This document shows positions 12,176 to 20,570 of a DNA stretch of 64,000 bases, piece by piece. Below the pieces are notes generated by a model, which saw nothing but the letters and a program-made list of their open reading frames with translations, did not search any database and had not been told where the DNA came from. The translations under genes and the position numbers were made by a program. The stretch's first letter is position 1. Each line of letters opens with the position of its first letter. This DNA is from Sphingopyxis chilensis. Its GTDB lineage: Bacteria; Pseudomonadota; Alphaproteobacteria; Sphingomonadales; Sphingomonadaceae. Location: positions 1,521,501 to 1,585,500 of the forward strand of contig NZ_CP142394.1 of assembly GCF_035930445.1 (NCBI RefSeq), read 5' to 3'.

Positions 12176-12553
12176 TTATTTTCCCGCCGCGATCCAGATC
12201 GTCGCGGCGAGCGCCACGGTCGCCCCGACGAGGGCCGCTGAAAGAATGCGGATTCTCATCGGCTTCAGGCTGCTGACCTTATGGGGTTCGAGGCGATCGA
12301 TGAGCGTTCGGGCGCGGCGCTCGGCCGACACGAAGATGAACATCGCGACGATGAGAAAGGTCGTGGCGATGCTTTTGGGCAGCCAGGCAGGCTCCATGGT
12401 TCGGAAAAGCGCGCTGAAGCCGAGGCCGATGCCTACCGCGGCCATGCCCGTGCGGACCCATCCCGCGAAACTGCGTTCGTGCGCCAGAACCGTGCGGTCC
12501 TCGGCGAGATCGGTGCGGTTTTCGGCCAGTTCGGTCTGTTCGGGGCTGTTCAT
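12176..12553 (-). CDS. DUF202 (YidH-type) inner-membrane protein
   Basis: 125 residues. The N-terminal signature DRTVLAHERSFAGWVRTGMAAVGIGLGFSALF matches DUF202/YidH proteins, followed by hydrophobic segments at about 32-50, 61-76 and 103-122. The role of the family is unknown; it is often near stress or envelope genes. Its ATG overlaps the end of the DUF421 gene by four bases, so the two form a small operon read leftwards. Confidence 0.9.
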   Translation of the reverse strand: MNSPEQTELAENRTDLAEDRTVLAHERSFAGWVRTGMAAVGIGLGFSALFRTMEPAWLPKSIATTFLIVAMFIFVSAERRARTLIDRLEPHKVSSLKPMRIRILSAALVGATVALAATIWIAAGK

Positions 12554-13062
12554 TTTGCGGACGGTCCCGGCAGGGCCGACCGGGTGCCGGCCCGGTCGCG
12601 CGCGACGACGCTCAGGCTGCCGTCGGTTTCGAGCACCACCGCCGCGATCGCTTCGATCTCGCCGAAACCTGCGCTCCGGATCGCGGCCAATATCTCAGCG
12701 CGCGTGACGCGCGCCCGCCGCATCGCGTCGACATCCAGCGCGCCGTCGATCAGCACGGGGCGCGGCCGTGCCTTCGCGAGCCGCTCGACGATCGGCAAGC
12801 GGACGCTGAGCGCTGCTATGACAAACTGCAGAATGATCAGGGCCAGGAAGGCGACGACACCTTCGACGAGGGTGACATCGCGGTTGAGCAGAATCGTCGC
12901 GAGCGTCGAACCGAGGGCGACAGTGACGACGAGGTCGAAGGCGCTGAGTTTTGCGAGCGTGCGGTTGCCGCTCAGCCGCAGCATGATGACGAGGGCGACA
13001 TAGGCGGCGCCGCCCATGAGCAGCACGCGTTCCACATTTTCCCAGTTTTCGAACAGCATCAA
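12550..13062 (-). CDS. DUF421 family membrane protein
   Basis: 170 residues. Three hydrophobic helices (about 15-32, 42-60 and 66-85) lead into a cytoplasmic domain beginning PIVERLAKARPRPVLIDG, a typical DUF421/YetF layout, with ARVTRAEILAAIRSAGFGEIEAIAAVVLETDGSLSVV as the conserved C-terminal fold. Function unknown. First gene of a two-gene unit with DUF202. Confidence 0.9.
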   Translation of the reverse strand: MMLFENWENVERVLLMGGAAYVALVIMLRLSGNRTLAKLSAFDLVVTVALGSTLATILLNRDVTLVEGVVAFLALIILQFVIAALSVRLPIVERLAKARPRPVLIDGALDVDAMRRARVTRAEILAAIRSAGFGEIEAIAAVVLETDGSLSVVARDRAGTRSALPGPSAK

Positions 13063-13317
13063 AAGCCTCCTGCGCTATGAGGATAATGCCTCCGCTATGA
13101 GGACAATGCATGGCATAGGGGGGAGTTTCAGGCGGTGGAGCGAAGACGCCGACGTTCCGCAGGGCACCCCGTCGCACCGGCGACAAAATTGCATGTGCGC
13201 GCGGCCGGGCTTCCGCCTGCAGTTCGTCGTCGCTCGCGGCGACGGTCACCCGACGCTCAGTTCAATCCTGGACCGGATCGCTTGCATCGAAGCTCGATTG
13301 CGGATGGTGGCTCGCGC

Positions 13318-13707
13318 TCACTGGACGGTCGGCAACGCGGCGCGGCAGTCGGCGGCGCATTCGCGGCACATCTCGGCGCACAGCCGGCAATGATCATTGT
13401 CGTGGCGCTCGCATTCGGCGGCGCAAAGCTCGCACACGCTGGCGCAGCTCTCGAGCATCAGGCGCAGGACCTCGATATTCTCTCCGGTACGGCGAACGGC
13501 GAGCTTCGCCATGGCGTCGCACACATCGGCGCAGTCGAGGCACGAGCGGATACACTGCTGCATGTCCATCGGTTCGGCGGCGCAGGCATCGGCGCACGAT
13601 GTGCACATCAGCGCGCAGAACATCGCATGCCGCGCCGCGGTGGCGAGGGGTTCGTTCGTTTCGCCGACGACGTCGGGATGCAGGGAAACCATCTTCTGAA
13701 TCGACAT
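13318..13707 (-). CDS. Four-helix-bundle copper-binding protein (DUF326, Csp-like)
   Basis: 129 residues with 18 or so cysteines in helix-spaced pairs: CALMCTSCADACAAE, CIRSCLDCADVCDAM, CASVCELCAAECERH, CRLCAEMCRECAADC. This is the DUF326 pattern of bacterial copper storage proteins (Csp), whose bundle interior binds many Cu(I) ions. No signal peptide is visible, so it would be cytosolic. I prefer the ATG at 13707, seven bases after GGAG, over the ATG at 13713, which abuts that site. No copper exporter lies nearby. Confidence 0.9.
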   Translation of the reverse strand: MSIQKMVSLHPDVVGETNEPLATAARHAMFCALMCTSCADACAAEPMDMQQCIRSCLDCADVCDAMAKLAVRRTGENIEVLRLMLESCASVCELCAAECERHDNDHCRLCAEMCRECAADCRAALPTVQ

Positions 13708-14150
13708 TGTCATTCTCCTACGCGCCTTCGCGGCCGTCGAAGGCCCCGCAGAGCCGACCGCCGAAGGATTTCGCCGCCGAATAGTTACCCGGCGTGTCGC
13801 CGAGCCTCCGCCTGTCGTCGATCATGGACGGCTCGGTGCCGGTCACGGCCATAAAAGGCAGACGCGACCGTCCGGTTCAGGTTCCCGCGGCCAGATTCAA
13901 CTCCGCCGATCTTCGCGAAAAATTGATCTGGGTTGGGAATAATCGGCCGACGCAGCGGCGGAGTTGCGGGCTGCAAGGCGAAGCGGCGGTCGCTGCTGAC
14001 GAGCCCTGCCGATGCCGCGCCCCCTGCAGGTTGCATTCGCGCAACCCGCGGCAGCAATGTTCGTTCATGCGACAGCGGGCGCCGAAGCTCAGCGCGACGT
14101 GCGGCGCCAACGATCACGGGAAACGTCCAGCAAATCAAGGGAAGCGTTCA
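13708..14150. other. Intergenic region between copper-binding protein and 2H-like gene
   Basis: About 440 bases without a convincing gene. Frames open on both strands lack a plausible ribosome binding site and show no recognisable protein. It must contain divergent promoters for both neighbours, which I could not locate. Confidence 0.5.
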
Positions 14151-14525
14151 ATGGGTAGAACCATCGCCGGCTGGAAAATCGACGATGCCGAGCGCGAGCG
14201 CCTGCTTTCGCTGTTCCCGCCACGCTATTCGCTTGTCGTGGCGGATCATATCACGCTCCGCTTCGGCACCGACGCCGGGACGCCGCTGCCGCTCGAAACC
14301 GAAGCGCGCATCATCGGCGAAGCCGACGATGGCGTGGGGGTGCAGGCGCTCGTGGTTGAAATCGGGGGCAGGACCGCGCGCGGCGACGGAAGTCATTTCC
14401 ATATCACCTGGTCGCTCGGCGCGGGACGGCGCGCGAAGGAAAGCAACGATGTGATCGGCGCGTCGGGGTGGAGAGCCCGCGATCCTGTGCCGCTGCACAT
14501 CGAGCCGAAGCGCTGGCAAAGCTGA
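14151..14525 (+). CDS. Small protein with two His-Ile-Thr motifs, possible 2H phosphoesterase
   Basis: 124 residues. Two H-I-T motifs, at residues 33-35 (ADHITLRFG) and 84-86 (SHFHITWSL), each sit in a predicted beta strand, as in 2H phosphoesterases, which cleave 2',3'-cyclic phosphates or related bonds at RNA ends and small molecules. The spacing of about 50 residues is shorter than in LigT/ThpR and closer to CPD domains of tRNA-ligase type, so the call is an inference. It ends three bases before a HAD-phosphatase gene, suggesting stepwise action. Confidence 0.55.
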   Translation: MGRTIAGWKIDDAERERLLSLFPPRYSLVVADHITLRFGTDAGTPLPLETEARIIGEADDGVGVQALVVEIGGRTARGDGSHFHITWSLGAGRRAKESNDVIGASGWRARDPVPLHIEPKRWQS

Positions 14526-14528
14526 CCG

Positions 14529-15011
14529 ATGCAGCTCTATCTCGATTGCGACGGCGTCCTGGCCGATTTCGATCGCGGCGCTACCGAACTGCTCGGCATG
14601 TCGCCGCGAGCCTATGAAAAGCGCCACGGCATCGCGGGCTTCTGGCGCGAGATCGCGCGCCATCCCGATTTCTACGGGTCGCTCCCGCTGATGCCCGACG
14701 CGATGGAACTCTTCTCGGCGGTCCGCCACCTCATTCCCGTCATCCTCACCGGCCTCCCGCGAGGCGCGTGGGCGGCGCCGCAGAAGATACGCTGGGCCGC
14801 CGAGCATTTCCCCGGCACCCAAATCCTGACGGTGATGGCGGTCGACAAGCGAAACCACGCGCGGAGCGGCGATATCCTGGTCGATGATCAAACGAAGCAC
14901 GCGCCTCTCTGGGAAGGGGCAGGCGGAATTTTCGTGCACCACCGAAGCGCGGCAGCCACGATCGCGAGGTTACGCGAATTGATCCCGGACGAGATGGCCG
15001 CGACCCATTAG
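14529..15011 (+). CDS. HAD-superfamily phosphatase, 5'(3')-deoxyribonucleotidase-like
   Basis: 160 residues. Motif I is LDCDGVLADFDRGA (residues 5-18; two catalytic aspartates at 6 and 8), motif II is ILTGLPRG and motif IV is DILVDDQTKHAPLWEGAGG, all in the order of the NT5C/deoxyribonucleotidase branch of HAD phosphatases. Likely substrates are nucleotides or phosphate-terminated nucleic acid ends. It follows the possible 2H phosphoesterase by three bases, so both are probably made from one transcript. Confidence 0.85.
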   Translation: MQLYLDCDGVLADFDRGATELLGMSPRAYEKRHGIAGFWREIARHPDFYGSLPLMPDAMELFSAVRHLIPVILTGLPRGAWAAPQKIRWAAEHFPGTQILTVMAVDKRNHARSGDILVDDQTKHAPLWEGAGGIFVHHRSAAATIARLRELIPDEMAATH

Positions 15012-15626
15012 CGATCGGCGGCGCGCGCCTGACGAGCGCGGCCCAAATGGGCGCACACTGGCGGCGGCGGGCGCCGCCAGAGGTCGCGCGATTTTCCTGA
15101 GGCCGCGCAGGCGCTCTTGGCGCGCTGGTCTTGGCGCGGCGGCGGCGCACGTCGGCGCCGGGTAAACGGCGCGTCGCGCCGTTCCGGCCATGGCTGGCAT
15201 GGCCGACCCGGCGCCGCCGCGCGCACTCCTCCGCGCCGGCGGCGCGCCAAGGGCGCCCTTTTCCCGCCCTGCGGGCGCGCACAACGACTTCACGCCGATA
15301 ATCGGCGGTGATGCCGGACCCGGGCGGCGATGCCGAACCTGTCGAGAGCGAGGATAGGCGAGCGGACGCTTGCTGATGACGCCGCGCGGGGGGCCGCGCG
15401 GCGGCGCTTTGGTGGGCCGGCACCTCGGACAGCGGGGCGGGCGGCGCACGGCCATGGGACCGCCCGGCCGCCCCGCAAGCCGCGCTGCGCGCGGCTCCTC
15501 CACTTGCGTTGCGGCCCTTCGGGTGCGGGCCGGCCTCGTGAGGCGGTCCCCTTGTCCGCGGGTTCGCCGCCCGCCCCGCTGTCCGGGGCCGGCCGCGGCG
15601 GATTTGACCCGTGAGGAGATGCCACG
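15012..15626. other. Long GC-rich leader before ardC
   Basis: About 615 bases without a credible gene. It is very GC-rich and full of short palindromes. An 18-base block, TGCGGCCCTTCGGGTGCG at 15510-15527, recurs exactly upstream of the DUF736 gene at 20066-20083, with related flanks. The likely roles are a structured leader, promoter and regulatory region for ardC; the left end of the mobile element may also lie here, but no attachment site was recognised. Confidence 0.5.
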
Positions 15627-16784
15627 ATGTTGACCAGCCCTTTCCCTTCGCTCGGGACCGCACCGCAGGAGAGCGCGCGGCCTTCGGGCCGCGCGAGAGC
15701 GCGCGGCGGCGCGCGCGCCAAGGCGCCGCCCACCGATGGCGCGCCGCGCGCTTCGCTCTACGACGAGGTGACCGGCCGTATCGTGCAGGAACTCGAGGCG
15801 GGGCGCATCCCGTGGGTGCAGCCATGGGACGGCGCCGCCTTTGCGCCGGGACTGCCGAAAAATGCCGACGCGCGCCGCGCCTATTCGGGGATCAATATCC
15901 TCATTCTCTGGGCCGAGGCGGCGCGGCGCGGATTTCCGGCGCAGGGATGGCTGACCTTCCGTCAGGCGCTCGGCGCGGGTGGCGCCGTGCGCAAGGGCGA
16001 GAAGGGCACGACGATCTTCTACGCGGCGCGCTTCACGCCCAAGGGCGAGGCGGGCACCGATCTTCGCGGCGGCGACCATGGCGCCCGCGGACCGGGCGCA
16101 GCGCACACGCGCGGCGGCGGCGCGGGGGCAGCGAGTGCGGCGGCTGGTGGGGAGAGGGCGGGCAGCGCGGGCGATGGCGGCGCGGTGCCCTTCCTCAAAC
16201 GCTTCACCGTCTTTAACGTCGCGCAGTGCGAGGGACTGCCCGACCGTTGCACGCGCGCCGATGTGCCCTTGCCGCCCCGCGAAACCATCCCCGACGCCGA
16301 GGCGCTGATCGCCGCGACGGGGGCCGATATCCGTATCGGCGGCAATGAAGCCTATTACAGCCCCGCCGAGGATTATGTCGCGCTGCCGCCGCAACAGTCG
16401 TTCCGGCAGCAGATCGACTATTATCGCACCGTCCTGCACGAGCTCGGCCACTGGACCGGCCACCCCTCGCGGCTCGACCGCGACCAGAAGGGCGGCTTCG
16501 CGAGCGCCGCCTATGGCCGCGAGGAGCTTTGCGCCGAACTTGCGAGCGCCTTCCTCTGCGCCGCGCTTGGGATCAAGCCGACCGTGCGTCACGCCGATTA
16601 TATCGGCGCTTGGCTTGCGATCATGCGCGCCGACACGCGCGCGATTTTCAGGGCGGCGAGCCACGCCAGCAAGGCCGCCGACTATCTGCTCGGTTTCGCG
16701 CCCGCCGCCGAGCAGGGCGCGGCGGGCGCGTCCACGACGACGACGCGAGCGGACGGCGCGGGCGCGGCGGGGGAAGGGCAATGA
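15627..16784 (+). CDS. ardC: ArdC-type anti-restriction protein, zincin-like metallopeptidase
   Basis: 385 residues. After a disordered Ala/Arg-rich start, the ArdC N-terminal domain runs from SLYDEVTGRIVQELEAGRIPWVQPW through RRAYSGINILILW. A Gly/Ala-rich linker (about 150-190) separates the metallopeptidase domain with HELGHWTGH at about residue 270 and YGREELCAELASAFL. ArdC binds single-stranded DNA and protects incoming plasmid DNA from restriction. It begins the mobile-element gene block; its TGA overlaps the DUF2958 ATG. Confidence 0.93.
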   Translation: MLTSPFPSLGTAPQESARPSGRARARGGARAKAPPTDGAPRASLYDEVTGRIVQELEAGRIPWVQPWDGAAFAPGLPKNADARRAYSGINILILWAEAARRGFPAQGWLTFRQALGAGGAVRKGEKGTTIFYAARFTPKGEAGTDLRGGDHGARGPGAAHTRGGGAGAASAAAGGERAGSAGDGGAVPFLKRFTVFNVAQCEGLPDRCTRADVPLPPRETIPDAEALIAATGADIRIGGNEAYYSPAEDYVALPPQQSFRQQIDYYRTVLHELGHWTGHPSRLDRDQKGGFASAAYGREELCAELASAFLCAALGIKPTVRHADYIGAWLAIMRADTRAIFRAASHASKAADYLLGFAPAAEQGAAGASTTTTRADGAGAAGEGQ

Positions 16785-17224
16785 CGCTCCTTCCCGCCGA
16801 TCTGCGCTTCGCGCTCAATCTCAACGGCCATGCGAGCTGCATCCACCGCGCCCGCGAAACGGCTTTCGATCCGTGGCCTGTCGTCAAATTCTTCAACCCC
16901 GTGGGCGTCGCGACATGGATCGCGACCGAGATCGACGGCGACGGCGACACGCTGTTCGGCCTTGCCGATCTCGGCTTCGGCTGTCCCGAACTTGGCTGCT
17001 TTTCGCTCGCCGAAATTGCCGCCGTGCGGCTCCCCTTCGGCCTTGCCATCGAGCGCGACGCATATTTCGATCCGCTCGCGCCGCTCTCGGACTGGACCGG
17101 TGCGGCGCGGCGGCTCGGTTCGATCCGCCTCGCCGAAAAGGCGCTCTTGCGCCGCAAAATCGACCGGCTTCTGCCCGATCCGCCTCCCGATGCCGACCGG
17201 CACGGGGGCGGCGCGGACAGCTGA
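16781..17224 (+). CDS. DUF2958 family protein
   Basis: 147 residues. The pattern LLPADLRFALNLN, VVKFFNPVGVATWIATEIDGDGDTLFGLADLGFGCPELGCFSLAEI is the DUF2958 signature. These proteins are common on conjugative elements next to ardC and ParB-like genes but have no known activity. Its ATG overlaps the ardC stop. Confidence 0.93.
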   Translation: MTLLPADLRFALNLNGHASCIHRARETAFDPWPVVKFFNPVGVATWIATEIDGDGDTLFGLADLGFGCPELGCFSLAEIAAVRLPFGLAIERDAYFDPLAPLSDWTGAARRLGSIRLAEKALLRRKIDRLLPDPPPDADRHGGGADS

Positions 17225-17253
17225 CGCGGCGGCGCGTTTCGCCGTCATCGAAA

Positions 17254-17296
17254 GCCGGCCTCCGAGGGCATTCCCTGCAAGGAATCGGAGGCCGGC
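17254..17296. repeat. Inverted repeat between DUF2958 and parB-like genes
   Basis: Perfect 12-base arms (GCCGGCCTCCGA at 17254-17265 and its complement at 17285-17296), with a further TTCC/GGAA pair inside. It lies 24 bases before the ParB-like start codon, so it may be an operator or a structure controlling translation; no T-run follows, which argues against an intrinsic terminator. Confidence 0.75.
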
Positions 17297-17319
17297 ACCC
17301 CTGTGAATGGAGTGACATC

Positions 17320-19143
17320 ATGAAACTCGATTTTATCGAACCCGACAAGCTGGTAATCGCCAAGATCAATATGCGCGCCAAGGGGCGCGACCCCGACGTG
17401 GGCGACATCGAGCCGAGTATCCGCAAGCGCGGGGTGCTCATTCCCTTGCTCGTGCGCGAGCGCGCGGGGGCGGGTCCGGAGGATATTCCGTTCGAAATCC
17501 TCGCGGGACGGCGGCGCTTCACCGCCGTCAAAAATATCCTGCGCGAGGGCGGCACGCCGCGCCCGCTGCCGTGCGCGATCCTCGACGATGGCGACGACGC
17601 CGACGCGGTCGAAGCATCGATGCTCGAAAATCTCGCGCGCGTCGCGCCCGACGAGGTCAGCCAGTGGGAAGCCTTCGTCGCGCTCGTCAAGGCGGGGCGC
17701 AGTGTCGACGAGATCGCCGACACTTTCGGCTTCGAACCGGCGACGGTGAAGCGCATCCTCGCGCTCGGCAATCTCGTGCCGCGCATCCGCAATCTTTATC
17801 GCGGCGGCGAGATCGATGCCGCCACGGTGCGCCACCTGACCCTCGCCACCAAAAGCCAGCAGAACGCGTGGCTGGCGCTGTTCGACGACCGCGAAGCCTA
17901 TTGTCCGACGGGTCATCAACTCAAGGCATGGCTGTTCGGCGGCAGCGCGATCGCCGTGTCGCGCGCGCTGTTCGACGTCGCGGCGAGCGGCGCCGCCATC
18001 GTCTCCGACCTGTTCGGCGAGGACAGTTTCTTTGCCGACAGCGACCAGTTCTGGACGCTCCAGATGGCCGAGATCGAGGCGCGGAGGGCGGCCTATATCG
18101 AGGCGGGCTGGGGCGATGTCGTCGTCATGACGAAGGGCGACTGGTTCCGCTCGTGGGACTATGCCCACGCGCCCAAGCGCAAGGGCGGGCGCGTCTATGT
18201 CGAAGTGCGCGACAATGGCGAAGTAGCCTTTCACGAAGGCTATCTGACCACCAAGGAAGCGGCGCGCGGCGAGCGCGGTGCGAGCGACCCCGAACCGAAA
18301 CCCGTGCGGCCCGAGGTCACGTCGGCGATGAATGCCTATATCGACCTCCACCGCCACGCCGCCGTGCGCGCCGATCTGGCGCGCCACGGCGGGGTCGCGC
18401 TGCGCGCGATGCTCGCGCACGTGATCGCGGGCTGCGGCCATTACCGCGTCGATATCGAGGCGCAGCGCGCCCCGAAGGAAGATATCGCCGAGAGCGTCGA
18501 AACCGCGCCCGCCGAAGCCGAATTCGATGTGCAGCGGCGCGCGGTGCTGGGCGTTCTCGGCTTGGGCGCCGAGACGCCGACCGTGACCGGCGCGCCGGGT
18601 AGAAGGATCCCTTTCGCGGGCGTCTTCGCGCGGTTGCTCGAACTTCCCGACCCGGTGGTGCTCGAGATCGTGGCGATCGTGATGGGCGAGACGCTCATGG
18701 CGGGGCACGATGCGGTCGAGGCGATCGGTTTGCACTTGGGAACCGACATGCGCCGTCACTGGCGCGCCGACGCGGCCTTCTTCGACCAGCTGCGCGACCG
18801 CGAAAACCTGCTTGCCATCGTCGGCGAGGTCGCGGGGGAAGCGGTCGCGAGCGCCAATGAAAAGGAGAAGGCCAAGGCGCTCAAAGCGATTATCGCCGAC
18901 CATCTCGATGGCACGAACGGACGTGCGCATGTCGCGCCGTGGGCGCCGCGCTGGATGCTGTTCCCGCCAGAGGCCTATACCGCGCGCGGCGGGATCGGGA
19001 GTGTGCGGGCACATGTGCACTGGGCCGCCGATCTCGAATATATGATCGAGGCCGAGGTCGATGCCGACGCCCGCGAAGACGGCTCGCCATGTTCCGATGT
19101 CGAGACCGAGGCCGTCATCGAGGTGCCGCCGCTCGCGGCGTGA
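17320..19143 (+). CDS. Large ParB/RepB/Spo0J-family protein of conjugative elements
   Basis: 607 residues. The N-terminal ParB nuclease-like domain (residues 1-110) includes EPSIRKRGVLIPLLVRE and FEILAGRRRFTAV (the GxxRR CTP-binding type motif), then ASMLENLARVAPDEVSQWEAF and a helix-turn-helix at about 128-148 (VDEIADTFGFEPATVKRIL). The long C-terminal half has no named domain that I recognise. Such large ParB-like proteins are typical of sphingomonad and other alphaproteobacterial conjugative elements; no ParA is adjacent, so a regulatory rather than partition role is possible. A strong terminator follows six bases after the stop. Confidence 0.9.
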   Translation: MKLDFIEPDKLVIAKINMRAKGRDPDVGDIEPSIRKRGVLIPLLVRERAGAGPEDIPFEILAGRRRFTAVKNILREGGTPRPLPCAILDDGDDADAVEASMLENLARVAPDEVSQWEAFVALVKAGRSVDEIADTFGFEPATVKRILALGNLVPRIRNLYRGGEIDAATVRHLTLATKSQQNAWLALFDDREAYCPTGHQLKAWLFGGSAIAVSRALFDVAASGAAIVSDLFGEDSFFADSDQFWTLQMAEIEARRAAYIEAGWGDVVVMTKGDWFRSWDYAHAPKRKGGRVYVEVRDNGEVAFHEGYLTTKEAARGERGASDPEPKPVRPEVTSAMNAYIDLHRHAAVRADLARHGGVALRAMLAHVIAGCGHYRVDIEAQRAPKEDIAESVETAPAEAEFDVQRRAVLGVLGLGAETPTVTGAPGRRIPFAGVFARLLELPDPVVLEIVAIVMGETLMAGHDAVEAIGLHLGTDMRRHWRADAAFFDQLRDRENLLAIVGEVAGEAVASANEKEKAKALKAIIADHLDGTNGRAHVAPWAPRWMLFPPEAYTARGGIGSVRAHVHWAADLEYMIEAEVDADAREDGSPCSDVETEAVIEVPPLAA

Positions 19144-19148
19144 CGAGG

Positions 19149-19177
19149 GGGCGGGCGGCTTCCCGCCCGCCCGTTTT
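19149..19177 (+). terminator. Intrinsic terminator after parB-like gene
   Basis: A perfect 10-base GC stem (19149-19158 with 19163-19172, loop CTTC) followed by GTTTT begins six bases after the ParB-like stop codon. Confidence 0.88.
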
Positions 19178-19228
19178 CCGGGGCGGCAGATTCTGTGGGC
19201 CAAGCAGAGTGGCGCCGAGCCCCGCCAC

Positions 19229-19276
19229 CCATCGCGCCGTTCCGCGCCGCTGAGGCGGCGCGGAACGGCGCGATGG
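19229..19276. repeat. Perfect 22-base-arm palindrome with 4-base loop
   Basis: Arms at 19229-19250 and 19255-19276 are perfectly complementary around a TGAG loop. GGCTTTTC follows on the plus strand. It lies between the convergent parB-like and small minus-strand genes. It may be a second, bidirectional terminator or a protein target. Confidence 0.85.
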
Positions 19277-19440
19277 CTTTTCTTGGAATGCGCCTAGCCG
19301 CACGCGGCGGCGGCGCGGGCCAGGACGAGAAACGGCGCGCCGATCGCTCCTCGCGCCGCGCTAGGATGAGCAAATTACTCGCCTCATTGCCGATGGGCCG
19401 CGCCTTCCTGACGCCCCCATGCCACGAGGACATTCTGCGG

Positions 19441-19731
19441 TTACGCCAGCAGCCGCCGGAGAAAATAGACGCGGAACAGGTCGAGCAGCGCTTCGGCACT
19501 TTCATTGTCGTTCGCGTGCGCGACGACTTGCACGCCGCCCTGCGCAGGCACGAATTCGAACGGATGGAGGCCGGTCAGCCGCAGCGCAGCGGGGTCGAGA
19601 CCGTCGCGGCGGAGCGCCGCATGCGCCGCGTCGTCGAGTGCGAGTCCGATCCAGATGCCCGCGCTCCGCGCGGCGATCATGCCGAGATCGGCGCATTCGC
19701 CCGCGATCAAGAGTTCGGCCCGTCCATCCAT
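19441..19731 (-). CDS. Hypothetical protein of the mobile element
   Basis: 96 residues from the ATG at 19731, which has GGGG eight bases upstream; an ATG at 19737 abuts that site and is less likely. The sequence runs MDGRAELLIAG, GIWIGLALDD, LHPFEFVPAQGGVQVVAHAND and FRVYFLRRLLA, with balanced composition and amphipathic segments, so it looks like a real small protein. No known motif is visible. It is read against the flanking ICE genes and lies between two terminator-like hairpins and the long leader of the DUF736 gene. Confidence 0.55.
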   Translation of the reverse strand: MDGRAELLIAGECADLGMIAARSAGIWIGLALDDAAHAALRRDGLDPAALRLTGLHPFEFVPAQGGVQVVAHANDNESAEALLDLFRVYFLRRLLA

Positions 19732-19737
19732 CTTCAT

Positions 19738-20160
19738 TTCCCCGGCACAGCCGATGCGGCGTTGGTTCTCTGTCCCGGCAGCGCGCTTTTTCTCCGCGCG
19801 AATCCGGGGATTCATTGCGGTGCCTTGCCGCGTTCGCATGCCGCTGGCCACGCCATTTTCGATGAAATGTTCGGCAAAATTTCTTTAGCCGCTCGCCGTC
19901 TCGGCATCGCCGGAGCCCGTCCGGAGCCGGGTGAGCGGTCTGGCCGGACGCGAACCGGCGCGCAACGGACGGCGCCGGCTTTTTTCCCCGCCCGCTGATG
20001 CGGGCTCCTCGCGCCGCCGCGTTCCGCGGCCAAAAAAGCCGGTGCCGTCCGTCCTCCGCTGACGCTGCGGCCCTTCGGGTGCGCGCCGGTCCTTGGGCGC
20101 CCGCCCTGCCTCTGCTCACGCTCCGGAGATGGTCTCCGGCAGCGATGAAGGAGACGAACA
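19738..20160. other. Structured GC-rich leader before DUF736 gene
   Basis: About 420 bases. It contains the 18-base block TGCGGCCCTTCGGGTGCG (20066-20083) shared with the ardC leader, and a hairpin CCGGAGA-TGG-TCTCCGG at about 20129-20145 shortly before the DUF736 ribosome binding site (GAAGGAG). No credible gene seen in it. Confidence 0.5.
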
Positions 20161-20484
20161 ATGGCAGCTATCGGCTTTGTGAACGGCACCATCGAAAAGG
20201 GTTTCGTGGGCCAATTGAAGACGCTTTCGATCCGGGCCAGCATCGAAATCAGCCCGAACCGGAACAAGTCGAACGATGTGCAGCCCGATTTCCGGGTCCA
20301 TTCGGACGGCGTCGAGATCGGCGCGGGCTGGGTCCGGATCGGCGAAATGTCGGGCAAACCCTATGTCGGGCTGGCGCTTGCCGCCCCCGAATTCGGGCCG
20401 CGCCGGCTTTATGCGAACCTCGGCCGCGCTGCGGGGCAGGACGACGACAATACCTACGCCGTCATCTGGAACGCCGACGACTGA
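20161..20484 (+). CDS. DUF736 family protein
   Basis: 107 residues. The DUF736 pattern is complete: IGFVNGTIEKGFVGQLKTLSIRASIEI, PDFRVHSDGVEIGAGW, GKPYVGLALAAPEFGPRRLYANLGRA, and NTYAVIWN. DUF736 proteins are small, widespread on alphaproteobacterial conjugative elements and of unknown function. GAAGGAG precedes the ATG. A strong terminator follows. Confidence 0.95.
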   Translation: MAAIGFVNGTIEKGFVGQLKTLSIRASIEISPNRNKSNDVQPDFRVHSDGVEIGAGWVRIGEMSGKPYVGLALAAPEFGPRRLYANLGRAAGQDDDNTYAVIWNADD

Positions 20485-20493
20485 CGGGACCGG

Positions 20494-20531
20494 CCCCGCG
20501 CCCGCTCCGGCGGGCGCGGGGTCACCCTTTT
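20494..20531 (+). terminator. Intrinsic terminator after DUF736 gene
   Basis: Perfect 12-base stem (20494-20505 with 20510-20521, loop TCCG) followed by TCACCCTTTTCC, ten bases after the stop codon. Confidence 0.85.
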
Positions 20532-20570
20532 CCTTGTCGCGGCGCGATATTCGGCTAGGATTCGAGGGCC

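Noticed and set aside
13785..14138. 117-residue minus-strand frame before the 2H-like gene
   Set aside because: No motif, no ribosome binding site and shadow-like composition.
15012..15626. Left attachment site of the mobile element
   Set aside because: No tRNA, integrase or direct repeat pair is visible in the window, so the boundary cannot be placed.
14970..16781. 603-residue minus-strand frame over the ardC leader and gene
   Set aside because: Arg-rich shadow of ardC; no ribosome binding site or recognisable domain.
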